From Actinomycetospora cinnamomea (lineage in GTDB: Bacteria > Actinomycetota > Actinomycetes > Mycobacteriales > Pseudonocardiaceae), in assembly GCF_003096675.1 (NCBI RefSeq), contig NZ_QEKW01000011.1:1-64000 (forward strand): a stretch of 64,000 nucleotides of DNA, written 5' to 3'. How positions within the stretch are numbered: the first letter of the stretch is position 1; each line of letters opens with the position of its first letter. The notes beneath the pieces are model-generated. The model searched no databases and was not told where the DNA came from. It saw nothing but the letters and a program-made list of their open reading frames with translations. The position numbers and the translations under genes were made by a program. Shown piece by piece: positions 27,716 through 36,002 of this stretch.

Positions 27716-29133
27716 CCGGTGTGCCGCGCCGCCGAGCGGGGCGGCGCGTCGCCGCCCTGGTCGGGGCCCTGCTCCTGCTGGCCCTCGCCGCCTGCGGGTC
27801 GGAGGGCCCGCCGCCGCGCCCCGACGAGGGCGCGTGGGATCGGCGGCCGGTCGTGGACCTCGCGTTCGACGTCCCGTCCGACCTCGAGACCGTGACCGGG
27901 CGGGAGACCGTCGCGTTCACCCCCGACCTGGCGGTGTGCGAGCTGGTGTTCCGGGCCTGGCCCAACTCGCCCTCCCCGGCGCGGCAGGGCAACTCGCTCA
28001 CCGTCACGGGAGCGAGCGTGGACGGCCGGCCGGTGGCTCCCGTGGTCCGCCGGGCCGGGGCGGCCGAGAACGCTCCGGGCACGCTCGTCGAGCTCCCGCT
28101 CCCCGCGTGCGTCCCGGCCGGCACGACGGTGCGCGCCGAGCTCGCGTTCACGCTGCGCCTCGGCGAGGACGCCGACGAGCGCCTGGGGACCTCGCCCTCC
28201 ACCCGCACCGCGTGGTGGGGCAGCGGCTACCCGCTGCTCGCATGGGTCCGGGGCGAGGGCTGGGCGCGGGAGGACGCGGTCGACATCGCCGGTGAGACCG
28301 CGACCAGCGAGGACTTCCGACTGGCGTCGCTGCGGGTCACGACCCCCAACGGTGTCGAGGTCGCCGGCACCGGGCAGCCGGCCGGCGCCGAGCCCGGGCC
28401 GCGCCCCGGCACGACCACCCACCGCTTCACCGCGGAGGCCGTGCGCGACGTCGCCGTCGCTGTCGGGCGCTACCAGGTGCTCGAGCGTGACCTCGGCGGG
28501 ACGCGGCTGCACCTCTTCACCCCGGTCGACGGCACTCGGGTGCCGCCCGAGCAGTGGGCGGACATCGTCGCGACCGCGACCGAGCGCCTCGTGGAACGGT
28601 TCGGGCCGTTCCCCTACCCCGACCTGTGGGTGGCCGTCGCGCCCGCCCAGTCGTCGGGCATCGAGTTCCCCACCGCGCTGCAGTTCGGCGACACCGGCGA
28701 GGACGCCCTGCCCGCCCTGGCCACCCACGAGCTGGCCCACCAGTGGTTCTACGGGCTGGTCGGCAACAACCAGGCCCGCGACCCGTGGATCGACGAGGCG
28801 TTCGCGACCTACGCCGAGGAGCTGATCGCCGGGGACGGCGACGGCCCGCAGGACGTCCCCGACCGCCTCGACGGGGACCTCGGGGAGAGCATGGCGTTCT
28901 GGGGTGAGCGCAGCTTCGGCGCCTACTACCGCGGCGTCTACCAGCAGGGGGCGGCGGCGCTGCTCGCGGCGCGCGAGGACGCCGGGCCGGAGCGGTTCGA
29001 CGCCGCCGTGCGCGACTACCTCGCGGCGAACGCCCACCAGGTCGTGTCGCCCGCCGAGGTGGCGGCGGCCTTCCGCGACCTGCCCGAGGTGACCGACCGG
29101 CTCCGTGACGCGGGGGCGCTCCCGGCCCGCTGA
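27712..29133 (+). CDS. M1-family metallopeptidase lipoprotein
   Basis: The 473-residue protein begins with a signal peptide ending in a lipobox, LLLLALAAC (about 19-27), so it should be lipid-anchored outside the membrane. It is a gluzincin of the M1 aminopeptidase type: HELAHQW at about 338-344 gives the two His zinc ligands and catalytic Glu, and WIDEAFATYAEE supplies the third ligand Glu about 18 residues later. A beta-rich N-terminal domain precedes it, as in M1 enzymes, but the long C-terminal helical domain is absent, giving about half the usual length. The GTG start overlaps the previous gene's stop by 4 bp, making it the last gene of the NRPS operon. It may process or degrade peptides at the cell surface. 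Confidence 0.88.
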   Translation: MTGVPRRRAGRRVAALVGALLLLALAACGSEGPPPRPDEGAWDRRPVVDLAFDVPSDLETVTGRETVAFTPDLAVCELVFRAWPNSPSPARQGNSLTVTGASVDGRPVAPVVRRAGAAENAPGTLVELPLPACVPAGTTVRAELAFTLRLGEDADERLGTSPSTRTAWWGSGYPLLAWVRGEGWAREDAVDIAGETATSEDFRLASLRVTTPNGVEVAGTGQPAGAEPGPRPGTTTHRFTAEAVRDVAVAVGRYQVLERDLGGTRLHLFTPVDGTRVPPEQWADIVATATERLVERFGPFPYPDLWVAVAPAQSSGIEFPTALQFGDTGEDALPALATHELAHQWFYGLVGNNQARDPWIDEAFATYAEELIAGDGDGPQDVPDRLDGDLGESMAFWGERSFGAYYRGVYQQGAAALLAAREDAGPERFDAAVRDYLAANAHQVVSPAEVAAAFRDLPEVTDRLRDAGALPAR

Positions 29134-29147
29134 GCCGGTTGGCCGGA

Positions 29148-31484
29148 TCAGGCCAGCGCTGCGGCGACGATGGCGTCGGCGTCGAGGTGGTGGTGCGCCC
29201 AGGCGTCGGCGAGGTCGGAGGAGCGGCCGAAGTCGGTGACGCCGAGATGGGAGGCGCGCACCGAGTGGACGCCGGCGAGGAAGGCCAGCGTGTGGGGGTG
29301 GCCGTCGAGGACCGTCACCAGGCGCGCCGCCCGGTCGGCGGGGAAGGCCGCGTCGAGGATCCAGGTCGGGTGCTCGGCGTCGGCGCCCGTCGCGCCGGAG
29401 CGGGCGCGCAGCGCGCGGAAGAGGCGGTCGGGGCTCGTGACCACGACGACGTCGGCGTCCACGCCCAGCTCGCCGAGTCGCTCGGCCGCGGCCAGGGCCT
29501 GGCCGACCAGCGGGCCCATGACCGCGATCGTCACCGCGGGTGTGCGGGGCGCGCGGCGCAGCAGGTAGGCGCCGGCGGTGACCTCGCGGCGGCGCCGGGC
29601 CCGGGCGGCGGGGTCGGTGGGCACGGCGGCGAGGCTCTGGTCGACGGGCACGGTCGACAGGCGCAGGTAGGTCGACGAGCCGCCGGGACGCCCGAGCCGG
29701 GAGAGCCCGTCGAGCAGGCACCAGCCCACCTCGACGCCGAACGCCGGCTCGAAGGCGACGCAGCCGGGCTGCTCGAGGCCGATCGAGGGCGTGGTGATCG
29801 ACTGGTGCGCGCCGCCCTCCGGCGCCAGCGACACCCCCGAGGGCGTCCCGACGAGGATCGACTGCCCGCCCGCGTACATCCCGAACGCCCACGGCTCCAG
29901 CGCCCGGGCGACGAACGGGTCGTAGAGCACCCCGATCGGCAGCAGCGGCTCGCCCCACCGCGACCACGTCGCGCCCAGCTCGCCGATCAGGCCGACGAGG
30001 TTGGTCTCGGCGATGCCCAGCTCGATGTGCTGGCCGCTGGGCAGCTCGTGCCAGTGCAGGATCGTCTCGGCGTCGTCGGCGAACCAGTCGCGGCGCTCGT
30101 GGGGCGACCACGAGCCGACCTTGTTCAGCCAGCCGCCCAGGTTGGTCGACGAGGTGACGTCCGGGCTCACCGTGACGACGCGGCGGGCGGCCTCGGGCGC
30201 CGAGCGGGTCAGGTCGAGCAGCGCTCGGCCCAACGCCTGCTGCGTGTGGCCGGTGCCGGTGGGGGTGCGCTCGAGGTCGTCGGGGACGGCCGGCGGCGAC
30301 GCGGGCGGCGCCGGCGAGCGGCGCAGGCGGGCGGCGGTGGAGCGGCACAGCTCGGCGGCCGTCGAGTCGGCGGGCAGCGGGGCCCAGGGGTCGTCGAGGT
30401 CGGCGCCCAGGCCCGTGGCCAGGGCGCGCATCTGCGTCTCGGTGAGCAGCGACGAGTGGTTCTGCGGGTGGCCCTGCGTCGCGAGCCCGTAGCCCTTGAC
30501 GGTGTAGGCGAAGATCACCGTCGGCCGGCTGTCGTCGATGGCGTCGTAGGCGTCGGCCAGCGCGCCCAGGTCGTGCCCACCGAGGTTGCGGATCGCCGCG
30601 TGCACCGCGCCGTCGTCGACCTCGCGCAGGAGCGCGGCGATCGCGTCGGCGTCGGGCCCGTCGCCCGGCAGGCGCTCGCGCAGCTGCAGCGGGGTGCAGC
30701 GCAGCAGCCGCTGGTACTCGGGGTTGGTCATCTCGTCGATGCGCCGGCGCAGGGCGTCGCCGCCGGGCTTGGCGTACAGCTCGGCGAGCAGCCGCCCGTA
30801 CTTGACGGTGATCACCTGCCAGCCCGCGGCGGTGAACAGCCCGTGCAGACGGGTGGCGGAGATGTCGGGGACGACGCGGTCGAGGCTCTGGCGGTTGAAG
30901 TCGACGATCCAGCAGACCTCGCCGAGCTCGCGCACGATCGGGTCGAGCACGGCTTCCCAGACCGCGCCCTCGTCGAGCTCGGCGTCGCCGACCAGCGAGA
31001 ACTGGCGGCCGGACCCCGCACGCTCGCCGAGCCCGTCGGCGTAGCGCCGCGCGATCGTGCCCCAGATCGGCGCCGTGGCGCCGATGCCGACCGAGCCGGT
31101 GGAGTAGTCGACGGGGTCGGGGTCCTTCGACCGCGACGGGTAGGACTGCAGACCGCCCGCCGCGCGCAGCGTCGTCAGGTACGACGCGTCGAGCTCGCCG
31201 AGCAGGTGGTTGATCGCGTGCAGCACGGGCGAGGCGTGCGGCTTGACCGAGACCCGGTCCTCCGGGCGCAGCGTGTGGAACCACAGCGCGGTCATGATCG
31301 AGACGATCGACGCCGACGACGCCTGGTGCCCGCCGACCTTGAGGCCGCTGGGGTTGGGCCGGACGCGGTTGGCGTGGTCGACGATCGCCGTCGCCAGCCA
31401 GAGCACCCGGTCCTCCACCGCCCGGAGGGCCTCGAGCTCGGCCGCGCGGTCGGGCAGCGAGGGGGCGGGACGCGTGGATGTCAT
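29148..31484 (-). CDS. Homodimeric E1-type (pyruvate dehydrogenase/transketolase-like) thiamine diphosphate enzyme
   Basis: The 778-residue protein resembles AceE-type homodimeric 2-oxoacid dehydrogenase E1 and transketolases. The thiamine motif begins GDAELDEGAVWEA and ends in DFNRQSLD; GGHQASSASIVSI near residue 51 and TVKGYGLATQGHPQNHSSLL match the E1 family, and the C-terminal transketolase-like half begins near 440. It is shorter than E. coli AceE (887 residues). Neither E2 nor E3 genes are adjacent, so it may use shared lipoyl partners or act as a specialised transketolase. The divergent gene is an Lrp/AsnC regulator, the usual arrangement for amino-acid or 2-oxoacid catabolism under Lrp control. 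Which 2-oxoacid it uses is not determined. The 3-prime end faces the M1 peptidase at 14 bp. Confidence 0.83.
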   Translation of the reverse strand: MTSTRPAPSLPDRAAELEALRAVEDRVLWLATAIVDHANRVRPNPSGLKVGGHQASSASIVSIMTALWFHTLRPEDRVSVKPHASPVLHAINHLLGELDASYLTTLRAAGGLQSYPSRSKDPDPVDYSTGSVGIGATAPIWGTIARRYADGLGERAGSGRQFSLVGDAELDEGAVWEAVLDPIVRELGEVCWIVDFNRQSLDRVVPDISATRLHGLFTAAGWQVITVKYGRLLAELYAKPGGDALRRRIDEMTNPEYQRLLRCTPLQLRERLPGDGPDADAIAALLREVDDGAVHAAIRNLGGHDLGALADAYDAIDDSRPTVIFAYTVKGYGLATQGHPQNHSSLLTETQMRALATGLGADLDDPWAPLPADSTAAELCRSTAARLRRSPAPPASPPAVPDDLERTPTGTGHTQQALGRALLDLTRSAPEAARRVVTVSPDVTSSTNLGGWLNKVGSWSPHERRDWFADDAETILHWHELPSGQHIELGIAETNLVGLIGELGATWSRWGEPLLPIGVLYDPFVARALEPWAFGMYAGGQSILVGTPSGVSLAPEGGAHQSITTPSIGLEQPGCVAFEPAFGVEVGWCLLDGLSRLGRPGGSSTYLRLSTVPVDQSLAAVPTDPAARARRRREVTAGAYLLRRAPRTPAVTIAVMGPLVGQALAAAERLGELGVDADVVVVTSPDRLFRALRARSGATGADAEHPTWILDAAFPADRAARLVTVLDGHPHTLAFLAGVHSVRASHLGVTDFGRSSDLADAWAHHHLDADAIVAAALA

Positions 31485-31611
31485 CGGTGGCCTCCGGGTT
31501 CACATCGACGCGCAGAGCGTTCGTCACCGGGACGAACTGCGCAAGTGACCGACACGGGAATGAGCACTATGGTCGGCACGGCCGTGTCGACCCCGGGGAG
31601 GAGTGAGCAGG

Positions 31612-32103
31612 ATGGCGCCTCCGGACCCGGTCGAGCCCGTCGACGCGGTCGACGCCCGGCTGCTCGAGGCGCTGGGCGCGGAGCCGCGAGCCACCGTCGT
31701 CGCGCTCGCCGAACGCCTCGGGCTCGCACGCAACACCGTGCAGGCGCGCCTGGCCCGGCTGGAGAGCCGCGGGGTGCTCGGCGACTTCGCCCGGCGCATC
31801 GACCCCGCCGCGCTCGGCCACCCGCTGCGCGCCTACGTCACCACGCGCGTCGACCAGCGGCGCCTCGACGAGGTGTCCGCGGCGCTCGCGCGCATCCCCG
31901 AGGTGGTCGAGGTCGTCGGGCTGGCGGGCGACGACGACCTGCTCGTGCAGGTGGTCGCCCGCGACGCCGACGCCCTCTACACCGTCGCGGGCAGCGTCCT
32001 CGCCGTCCCGGGCGTCGAGCGCACCTCCACCGCGCTGGTCATGCGCCAGCTCGTGCCCTTCCGCCTCGCGCCGCTGCTGGCCCTTTGCGCTGCGCGCTCG
32101 TGA
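31612..32103 (+). CDS. Lrp/AsnC-family transcriptional regulator
   Basis: The 163-residue protein has an N-terminal winged helix (LLEALGAEPRATVVALAERLGLARNTVQARLARLESRGVL split across 14-55) and a C-terminal RAM/ASNC effector domain starting around residue 70. Lrp proteins bind amino acids and usually control a neighbouring divergent catabolic gene, here the E1/transketolase-like enzyme. I prefer ATG 31612, which has GGAGG about ten bases upstream; the in-frame GTG 31603 would place the ribosome binding site directly against the start. The promoters of both genes share the 127 bp between them, where an Lrp operator is likely. The last codon and stop lie at the first edge of the following palindromes. 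Confidence 0.9.
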   Translation: MAPPDPVEPVDAVDARLLEALGAEPRATVVALAERLGLARNTVQARLARLESRGVLGDFARRIDPAALGHPLRAYVTTRVDQRRLDEVSAALARIPEVVEVVGLAGDDDLLVQVVARDADALYTVAGSVLAVPGVERTSTALVMRQLVPFRLAPLLALCAARS

Positions 32104-32139
32104 GTGCTTGCCCGTGCCCTGGCACGGACAAGCGCTCAC
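32100..32139. terminator. 40-bp palindrome overlapping the Lrp stop codon
   Basis: Arms begin GTGAGTGCTTGCCC and end GGACAAGCGCTCAC, 19 bp each with two mismatches and a two-base loop. The TGA stop of the Lrp gene is inside it. It belongs to the same family as the palindromes at 1342 and 60851, sharing GTG at one end and CAC at the other and the overlap with a stop codon. Confidence 0.65.
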
Positions 32140-32175
32140 AGGTGCGCTCGGCTGGACACCGGACCCTCTTGGGGT

Positions 32176-32215
32176 GTGAGCGCTTGTCCGTGTCCTGGTA
32201 CGGGCAAGCACTCAC
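32176..32215. terminator. Second 40-bp palindrome, inverted relative to the first
   Basis: Begins GTGAGCGCTTGTCC and ends GGGCAAGCACTCAC. It is nearly the reverse complement of the palindrome at 32100-32139, so the two form a large interrupted inverted repeat of about 116 bp between convergent genes. It ends 7 bp before the stop of the HMG-CoA-lyase-family gene and probably terminates that transcript. Confidence 0.65.
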
Positions 32216-32221
32216 GAGGCG

Positions 32222-33106
32222 CTAGCCAAACGCGCCCGCCCGCGGCAGCAGGGCCGGGACCCGGTAGCCCAGTGCGTCGGAGAGGAACCCGGCGATGGGC
32301 AGCAGCGCGTCGAGGTCGAGGCCGGTGGGGTGGCCCATGCGGTGCAACAGGTAGACGAGGTCCTCGGTGGCGATGTTGCCCGTGGCCGCCGGGGCGAAGG
32401 GACACCCCCCGATGCCGCCGTTGGACGAGTCGAGCCAGTCCACGCCCCACTCGAGGGCGGCGACGGCGTTGGCGAAGCCGGTGTTGCGGGTGTTGTGGAA
32501 GTGCGCGCGCATCCGCGCCTCCGGGGCCACCGCGCGCACCCCGTCGAGCAGCGTGCGGACCTGGGTCGGCACCCCCACCCCGATCGTGTCGGCGATCGCG
32601 ATCTCCTTCGCACCCGCCGCGGCGCCCCGACGGGCCACCTCGACCACGCGCTCGGGGTCGACCTCGCCGTCGAACGGGCAGCCGAACGAGGTCGCGATCG
32701 TCAGCGACGCGAACAGGTCCCGCCCGGCGGCCTCGGCGAGCACCTCCTCGGCCACCTCGGTCAGCGCCGCCGTGGTCGAGTTCTGATTGGCCTTGGCGAA
32801 GCCGTCCGAGGCCGGCACGACGACGTTGACCTCGTCGACCCCGGCCGCGACCGCCCGGTCGAAGCCCCGGCGGTTGAGCACCAGCCCGATGTAGGAGACG
32901 CCGGGTGCGCGGGTCAGCCCCTCCATCACCGCCTCGGCGTCGGCCATCGCCGGCACCAGCTTCGGGTGCACGAACGACACCGCCTCGATCCGGCGCACTC
33001 CGGCGGCGACCGCGCGCTCGATCAGCTCGATCTTCGCGCCGGTCTCCAGCAGCTCCCGCTCGTTCTGCAGCCCGTCGCGCGGGCTGACCTCCACGATCCC
33101 GACCAC
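32222..33106 (-). CDS. Hydroxymethylglutaryl-CoA lyase-family protein
   Basis: The 294-residue protein is a TIM-barrel lyase of the HMG-CoA lyase family, which cleaves 3-hydroxy-3-methylglutaryl-CoA into acetyl-CoA and acetoacetate. GIVEVSPRDGLQNE at the N-terminus supplies the metal-binding Asp and catalytic Arg, VPASDGFAKANQNST is a family signature, and GGIGGCPFAPAATGNIATED contains the catalytic Cys loop. The usual spelling is GLGGCPYAPGATGN; here PAATG replaces PGATG. Related family members act in leucine or other branched-chain catabolism. GTG 33106 was chosen because homology begins right there and AGGA precedes it; longer versions would add Arg/Pro-rich sequence without homology. It stands alone in its transcription unit, convergent with the Lrp gene. 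Confidence 0.88.
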   Translation of the reverse strand: MVGIVEVSPRDGLQNERELLETGAKIELIERAVAAGVRRIEAVSFVHPKLVPAMADAEAVMEGLTRAPGVSYIGLVLNRRGFDRAVAAGVDEVNVVVPASDGFAKANQNSTTAALTEVAEEVLAEAAGRDLFASLTIATSFGCPFDGEVDPERVVEVARRGAAAGAKEIAIADTIGVGVPTQVRTLLDGVRAVAPEARMRAHFHNTRNTGFANAVAALEWGVDWLDSSNGGIGGCPFAPAATGNIATEDLVYLLHRMGHPTGLDLDALLPIAGFLSDALGYRVPALLPRAGAFG

Positions 33107-33408
33107 ACGGTCGATCCTGCCCCGCCACGGACGGCCAGGCCACCACGCCGGGCCACCACCGGCCACACCGCCGGCCACACCGCCTCGGCCCCGGGCGACC
33201 CGCCGTCGGCGGGCACACACGGTCCGGCAGCATGGTCGTCGCCGGTTCGGCCGGTGCCCGGTCACCGATGTCACCCCTGGAGGAGCCGTCGGGGACCGCC
33301 CGGCGCGTCCACAGCTCCGTCCGGGTGACGGCGGGGCCACACCACGCGTCGAGCGACGGGAGAATGGTCACCCGGAGGTGACGTTCCGGGCAGGAGGACA
33401 GTGGAGGG
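33107..33408. other. 302-bp divergent intergenic region
   Basis: It lies between the HMG-CoA-lyase-like gene and the flippase-domain gene. The sequence contains short imperfect repeats of CACACCGCCGGCCACACCGCC type near 33155-33185, and a CCGGGTGACGG/CCCGGAGGTGACG pair near 33320 and 33373. Nothing resembles a gene. Promoters for the two flanking genes must be here. Confidence 0.45.
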
Positions 33409-34530
33409 ATGGGCGCGATCGTGACCACCGCGGCGACGGGCACGACACGCGTCACCCCGCGCACCCGGCGCCTGCTGCGCGTCGTGACCGGGGTGGTGGT
33501 CGCCGCCGCCGTCACCACGGGCGTGGTCGTCGTGTTCCCGACGCTCGAGGGTGCGCGGGCCGCGCTGTTCGACGCCGACCCCGGGTGGGTCCTGGTGGCC
33601 GTGGCGTGCGAGGCGGGCGCGCTGCTGGCGTTCTCCGCGCTGCAGCACCGCCTGCTCGTCGCCGCCGCCGTCCGCGTCACGTTGCGGGCGGTCACGCTCG
33701 CGACGCTCGCCGCGAACGCGCTGCACCTCACCGTCCCCGGAGGCCCCGCGCTCGCGACGGCCTACGCGTTCCGGCGCCGCCGCGTCTGGGGGGCCAGCAC
33801 GCCGACGGCCACGTGGACGATGGTCGCCGGCGGGGTCGCCGTGAGCCTCGCGCTCGCCGCCATCACGCTCGGGTCGGCGCTCACCATCAGCGGCCGGCCC
33901 ACCTCGCTGCCCTGGCTGATCGTGCAGATCCTCGGCGTCGCGGCTCTCGGCGCAGGCGTCGTGTTCGTGGCCCGACGTCCCCAGGTGCTCGTCGGTGCCG
34001 GCTCCTGGGGGCTGCGGCTCGTCAACCGCGTGCGCTCGCGGCCCCGCGAGTCCGGTGTCGCCGAGCTCACGGAACAGATCGCCGGCCTGCAGCTCATCGA
34101 GCTCCGCGCCGGCGGCCGCGTGTTCGTCGGGACGGCCGCGCTGGGGAAGTGGGTCCTCGACATCGCGACCCTCGCGGCCTGCTGCGCGGCCGTGGGCGCC
34201 GAGGGCATGACGCTCGCCCTGGTCGTCGTCGCCTTCGCCGCGGCCACCGCCGCCTCCAGCGCCTCGTTCCTGCCCGGCGGTCTCGGGCTGGTGGACGGCG
34301 CGCTGCTCGCCGCCCTCGTCGCGGGCGGGGTGCCCTCGCACCCGGCCCTCGCCGCCGTCGTGCTCTACCGGCTCATCAGCTTCATCGGTGTCGCCGCGGC
34401 GGGCTGGGTCGCGTGGTTCGTCGTGCACGCGCGGGAGACGCCCTCGGCCACCGACGCCGAGGACGACGACGCCGCTCCCGAGGCGGAGGACGGCGAGCTG
34501 TCCACGCGCGGGCACCGCGGCGAGCGGTAG
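33409..34530 (+). CDS. Lysylphosphatidylglycerol synthase/flippase-type integral membrane protein (UPF0104)
   Basis: The 373-residue protein has about eight hydrophobic helices and the LPG_synthase_TM/UPF0104 layout seen in the flippase half of MprF and in YbhN. FLPGGLGLVDGALLAALVAGGV near residue 285 and VLYRLISFIGVAAAGWVAW near 322 are the family's C-terminal signatures. No lysyltransferase domain is present, so it would be a stand-alone lipid flippase or membrane protein of that fold, and its lipid substrate is not known. An Asp/Glu-rich tail ends the protein. ATG 33409 is preceded by GGAGG. It immediately precedes the first ini-like module, but a 223-bp gap with operator-like sequence separates them. 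Confidence 0.85.
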   Translation: MGAIVTTAATGTTRVTPRTRRLLRVVTGVVVAAAVTTGVVVVFPTLEGARAALFDADPGWVLVAVACEAGALLAFSALQHRLLVAAAVRVTLRAVTLATLAANALHLTVPGGPALATAYAFRRRRVWGASTPTATWTMVAGGVAVSLALAAITLGSALTISGRPTSLPWLIVQILGVAALGAGVVFVARRPQVLVGAGSWGLRLVNRVRSRPRESGVAELTEQIAGLQLIELRAGGRVFVGTAALGKWVLDIATLAACCAAVGAEGMTLALVVVAFAAATAASSASFLPGGLGLVDGALLAALVAGGVPSHPALAAVVLYRLISFIGVAAAGWVAWFVVHARETPSATDAEDDDAAPEAEDGELSTRGHRGER

Positions 34531-34609
34531 GCGCGGCCCGGGTGGGGCCCGCCCCACCGCCGGGGCGGGGGTGCTCCCCCGGGACCACTGTGGGTGTCCC
34601 CGATCACGT

Positions 34610-34663
34610 GAGTACTCGGTGGGTCCGCGATGCCCGCGGTCGAGTACCCGTGTGCTCATGACC
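34610..34663 (+). promoter_or_regulatory. Candidate operator in front of module 1 (tandem GAGTA sites)
   Basis: Two GAGTAC half-sites start at 34610 and 34642, 32 bp apart, which is close to three helical turns. The second is part of a 22-base stretch, GAGTACCCG followed by TGCTCATGAC, that recurs with 19 of 22 matches at 40079-40100 and in weaker form at 45122-45143. It ends about 90 bp before the first gene of module 1. Binding by the LuxR-type regulators of this locus is an inference. Confidence 0.5.
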
Positions 34664-34753
34664 GGCGTCCCGCCGGCCCCCAGGCTCGGTGCCACCACCG
34701 ACGAGCACCTCGGTCGGACCCCCGGTCCGCACCCGAGCCGAAGGGACACCGAG

Positions 34754-35911
34754 ATGAGCACCCCGACCCAGGACCCGGCCGCGACGGCCGCGGGCAGCAC
34801 CGGGACCGAGGCCCCCACCACGCGGGAGGAGACCGTCCCCGGGACCACGACGGAGGGCGAGGGCACCGCGACCACCCCGGAGGGCGAGGCCCTCACGACG
34901 CCGGAGGGCGAGGTCGTCCCCGAGCCCGAGCCCGAGGAGCAGTGGGAGCTGGCGCAGAACTACCACTGCCCGGCCCACCAGCAGGCCTGCACCGTCGACT
35001 GTCAGTTCCTCATCGACTTCCGCCACCAGCACGGTCTCGGCGACCACTGGTCGCCCCAGTACTGCTGGCACCCCACCGAGAACCCGCACTGCTACGAGCC
35101 GGTCCACAACGAGTGGGGCTACAGCCCGTCCCACAACCCGCACTGCTACCACCCGGACGAGAACCCCTACGGCTACCACCCGGAGGACCAGCCCTACTGC
35201 TTCCACCCGACCGCCCAGCCCCACTGCTGGAACCCGGTCTACCAGCCCTACTGCTGGCACCCGGTCTACTGCCCCAACGGCTGGAACGACGTCCACAACC
35301 CCGGCGGCTACCACCCCATCTGGTGCCCCGACGGCACGCCGGATCCGAACGGGTGCTGGTGGCCCGAGGAGCTGGGGGAGCGCCCCGAGGGCTGGCCCGA
35401 GCACACGCCCGAGCCCTACACGCCCCCGGAGCCGGGCACGGGGGAGACCACGGAGCCGGGCACGGGGGAGACCACGGAGCCGGGCACGGGGGAGACGACG
35501 GAGCCGGGCACGGGGGAGACCACGGAGCCGGGCACGGGCGAGACGACCGAGCCGGGCACGGGCGAGACGACGGAGCCGGGCACGGGCGAGAACCCCGAGG
35601 AGCCGACCGGCGAGAACCCTGAGGAGCCGGCGGGCGAGAGCGGCGAGACCGAGCCCGCGGAGCCCGTCTCCTTCACCGGCGGCCGGGCGCCCGAGGCCGA
35701 GGAGGACGGCGCCGACGCCCAGGACGACGCCCAGGACGACGTGCCGGTGGCCCAGGACGAGAACGACTACCCCGACACGTCCTCGTCCGGGCCCGAGTAC
35801 GAGCCCGCGTCGACGGCCCCGGCCTCCGACGACTACTCCGCCGGCGACGACGGCGGCGCCAGCAGCCACGAGTCCGCCGGGGAGGACAGCGGGCTGGTGG
35901 GCGCGGGCTGA
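34754..35911 (+). CDS. Low-complexity protein with nine-residue Cys/His/aromatic repeats, IniB position of module 1
   Basis: I recognise no named family in this 385-residue protein. Residues 1-65 are Thr/Glu-rich. Residues 72-83 form a Cys/His cluster, CPAHQQACTVDC. From about 102 to 191 come ten tandem copies of a nine-residue unit with consensus P-(H/Y)-C-(Y/W/F)-H-P-x-x-(N/Q), for example PHCYHPDEN and PYCWHPVYC. Seven EPGTGETT repeats follow at about 226-280, then an acidic Ser/Asp tail. It has 12 Cys in total, no signal peptide and no membrane span. It sits where iniB stands in iniBAC, upstream of two dynamin-like GTPases. The Cys/His cluster and tail are shared with the repeat protein at 45272. 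Metal binding and self-assembly are suggestions only. ATG 34754 follows GGGACACCGAG. Confidence 0.82.
   Translation: MSTPTQDPAATAAGSTGTEAPTTREETVPGTTTEGEGTATTPEGEALTTPEGEVVPEPEPEEQWELAQNYHCPAHQQACTVDCQFLIDFRHQHGLGDHWSPQYCWHPTENPHCYEPVHNEWGYSPSHNPHCYHPDENPYGYHPEDQPYCFHPTAQPHCWNPVYQPYCWHPVYCPNGWNDVHNPGGYHPIWCPDGTPDPNGCWWPEELGERPEGWPEHTPEPYTPPEPGTGETTEPGTGETTEPGTGETTEPGTGETTEPGTGETTEPGTGETTEPGTGENPEEPTGENPEEPAGESGETEPAEPVSFTGGRAPEAEEDGADAQDDAQDDVPVAQDENDYPDTSSSGPEYEPASTAPASDDYSAGDDGGASSHESAGEDSGLVGAG
35057..35326 (+). repeat. 27-bp tandem repeat (nine residues, about ten copies)
   Basis: In-frame units encode P-x-(C/G)-aromatic-(H/E/N)-P-x-x-(N/Q). Units at 129-137, 147-155 and 165-173 are the most regular; some carry Gly in place of Cys (PYGYHPEDQ, PGGYHPIWC). 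The last units decay into PDGTPDPNG. Confidence 0.85.
35429..35593 (+). repeat. 24-bp tandem repeat encoding EPGTGETT, about seven copies
   Basis: Seven in-frame units, most differing only at silent positions (GGG/GGC, ACC/ACG), so the array is likely recent. The final copy breaks into EPGTGENP. Confidence 0.9.
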
Positions 35912-36002
35912 CCCCCGCTGCTCACGCGCGGTGGCCCCGACCGGGACCGACCCGGCCGGGGCCACCCGTCTGCTCTCGTCACCGCTGCTGCGAGGAGGAC
36001 CG

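Noticed and set aside
27565-31527. 1320-residue minus-strand frame spanning the E1 gene and the M1 gene's antisense
   Set aside because: It is a GC-rich shadow frame: its sequence is Arg/Ala-rich, lacks motifs, and overlaps genes with clear family signatures.
34754-35911. A direct homolog of mycobacterial IniB
   Set aside because: It shares the position only: IniB is Gly/Ala-rich without the Cys/His/aromatic repeats or the CPAH motif seen here.
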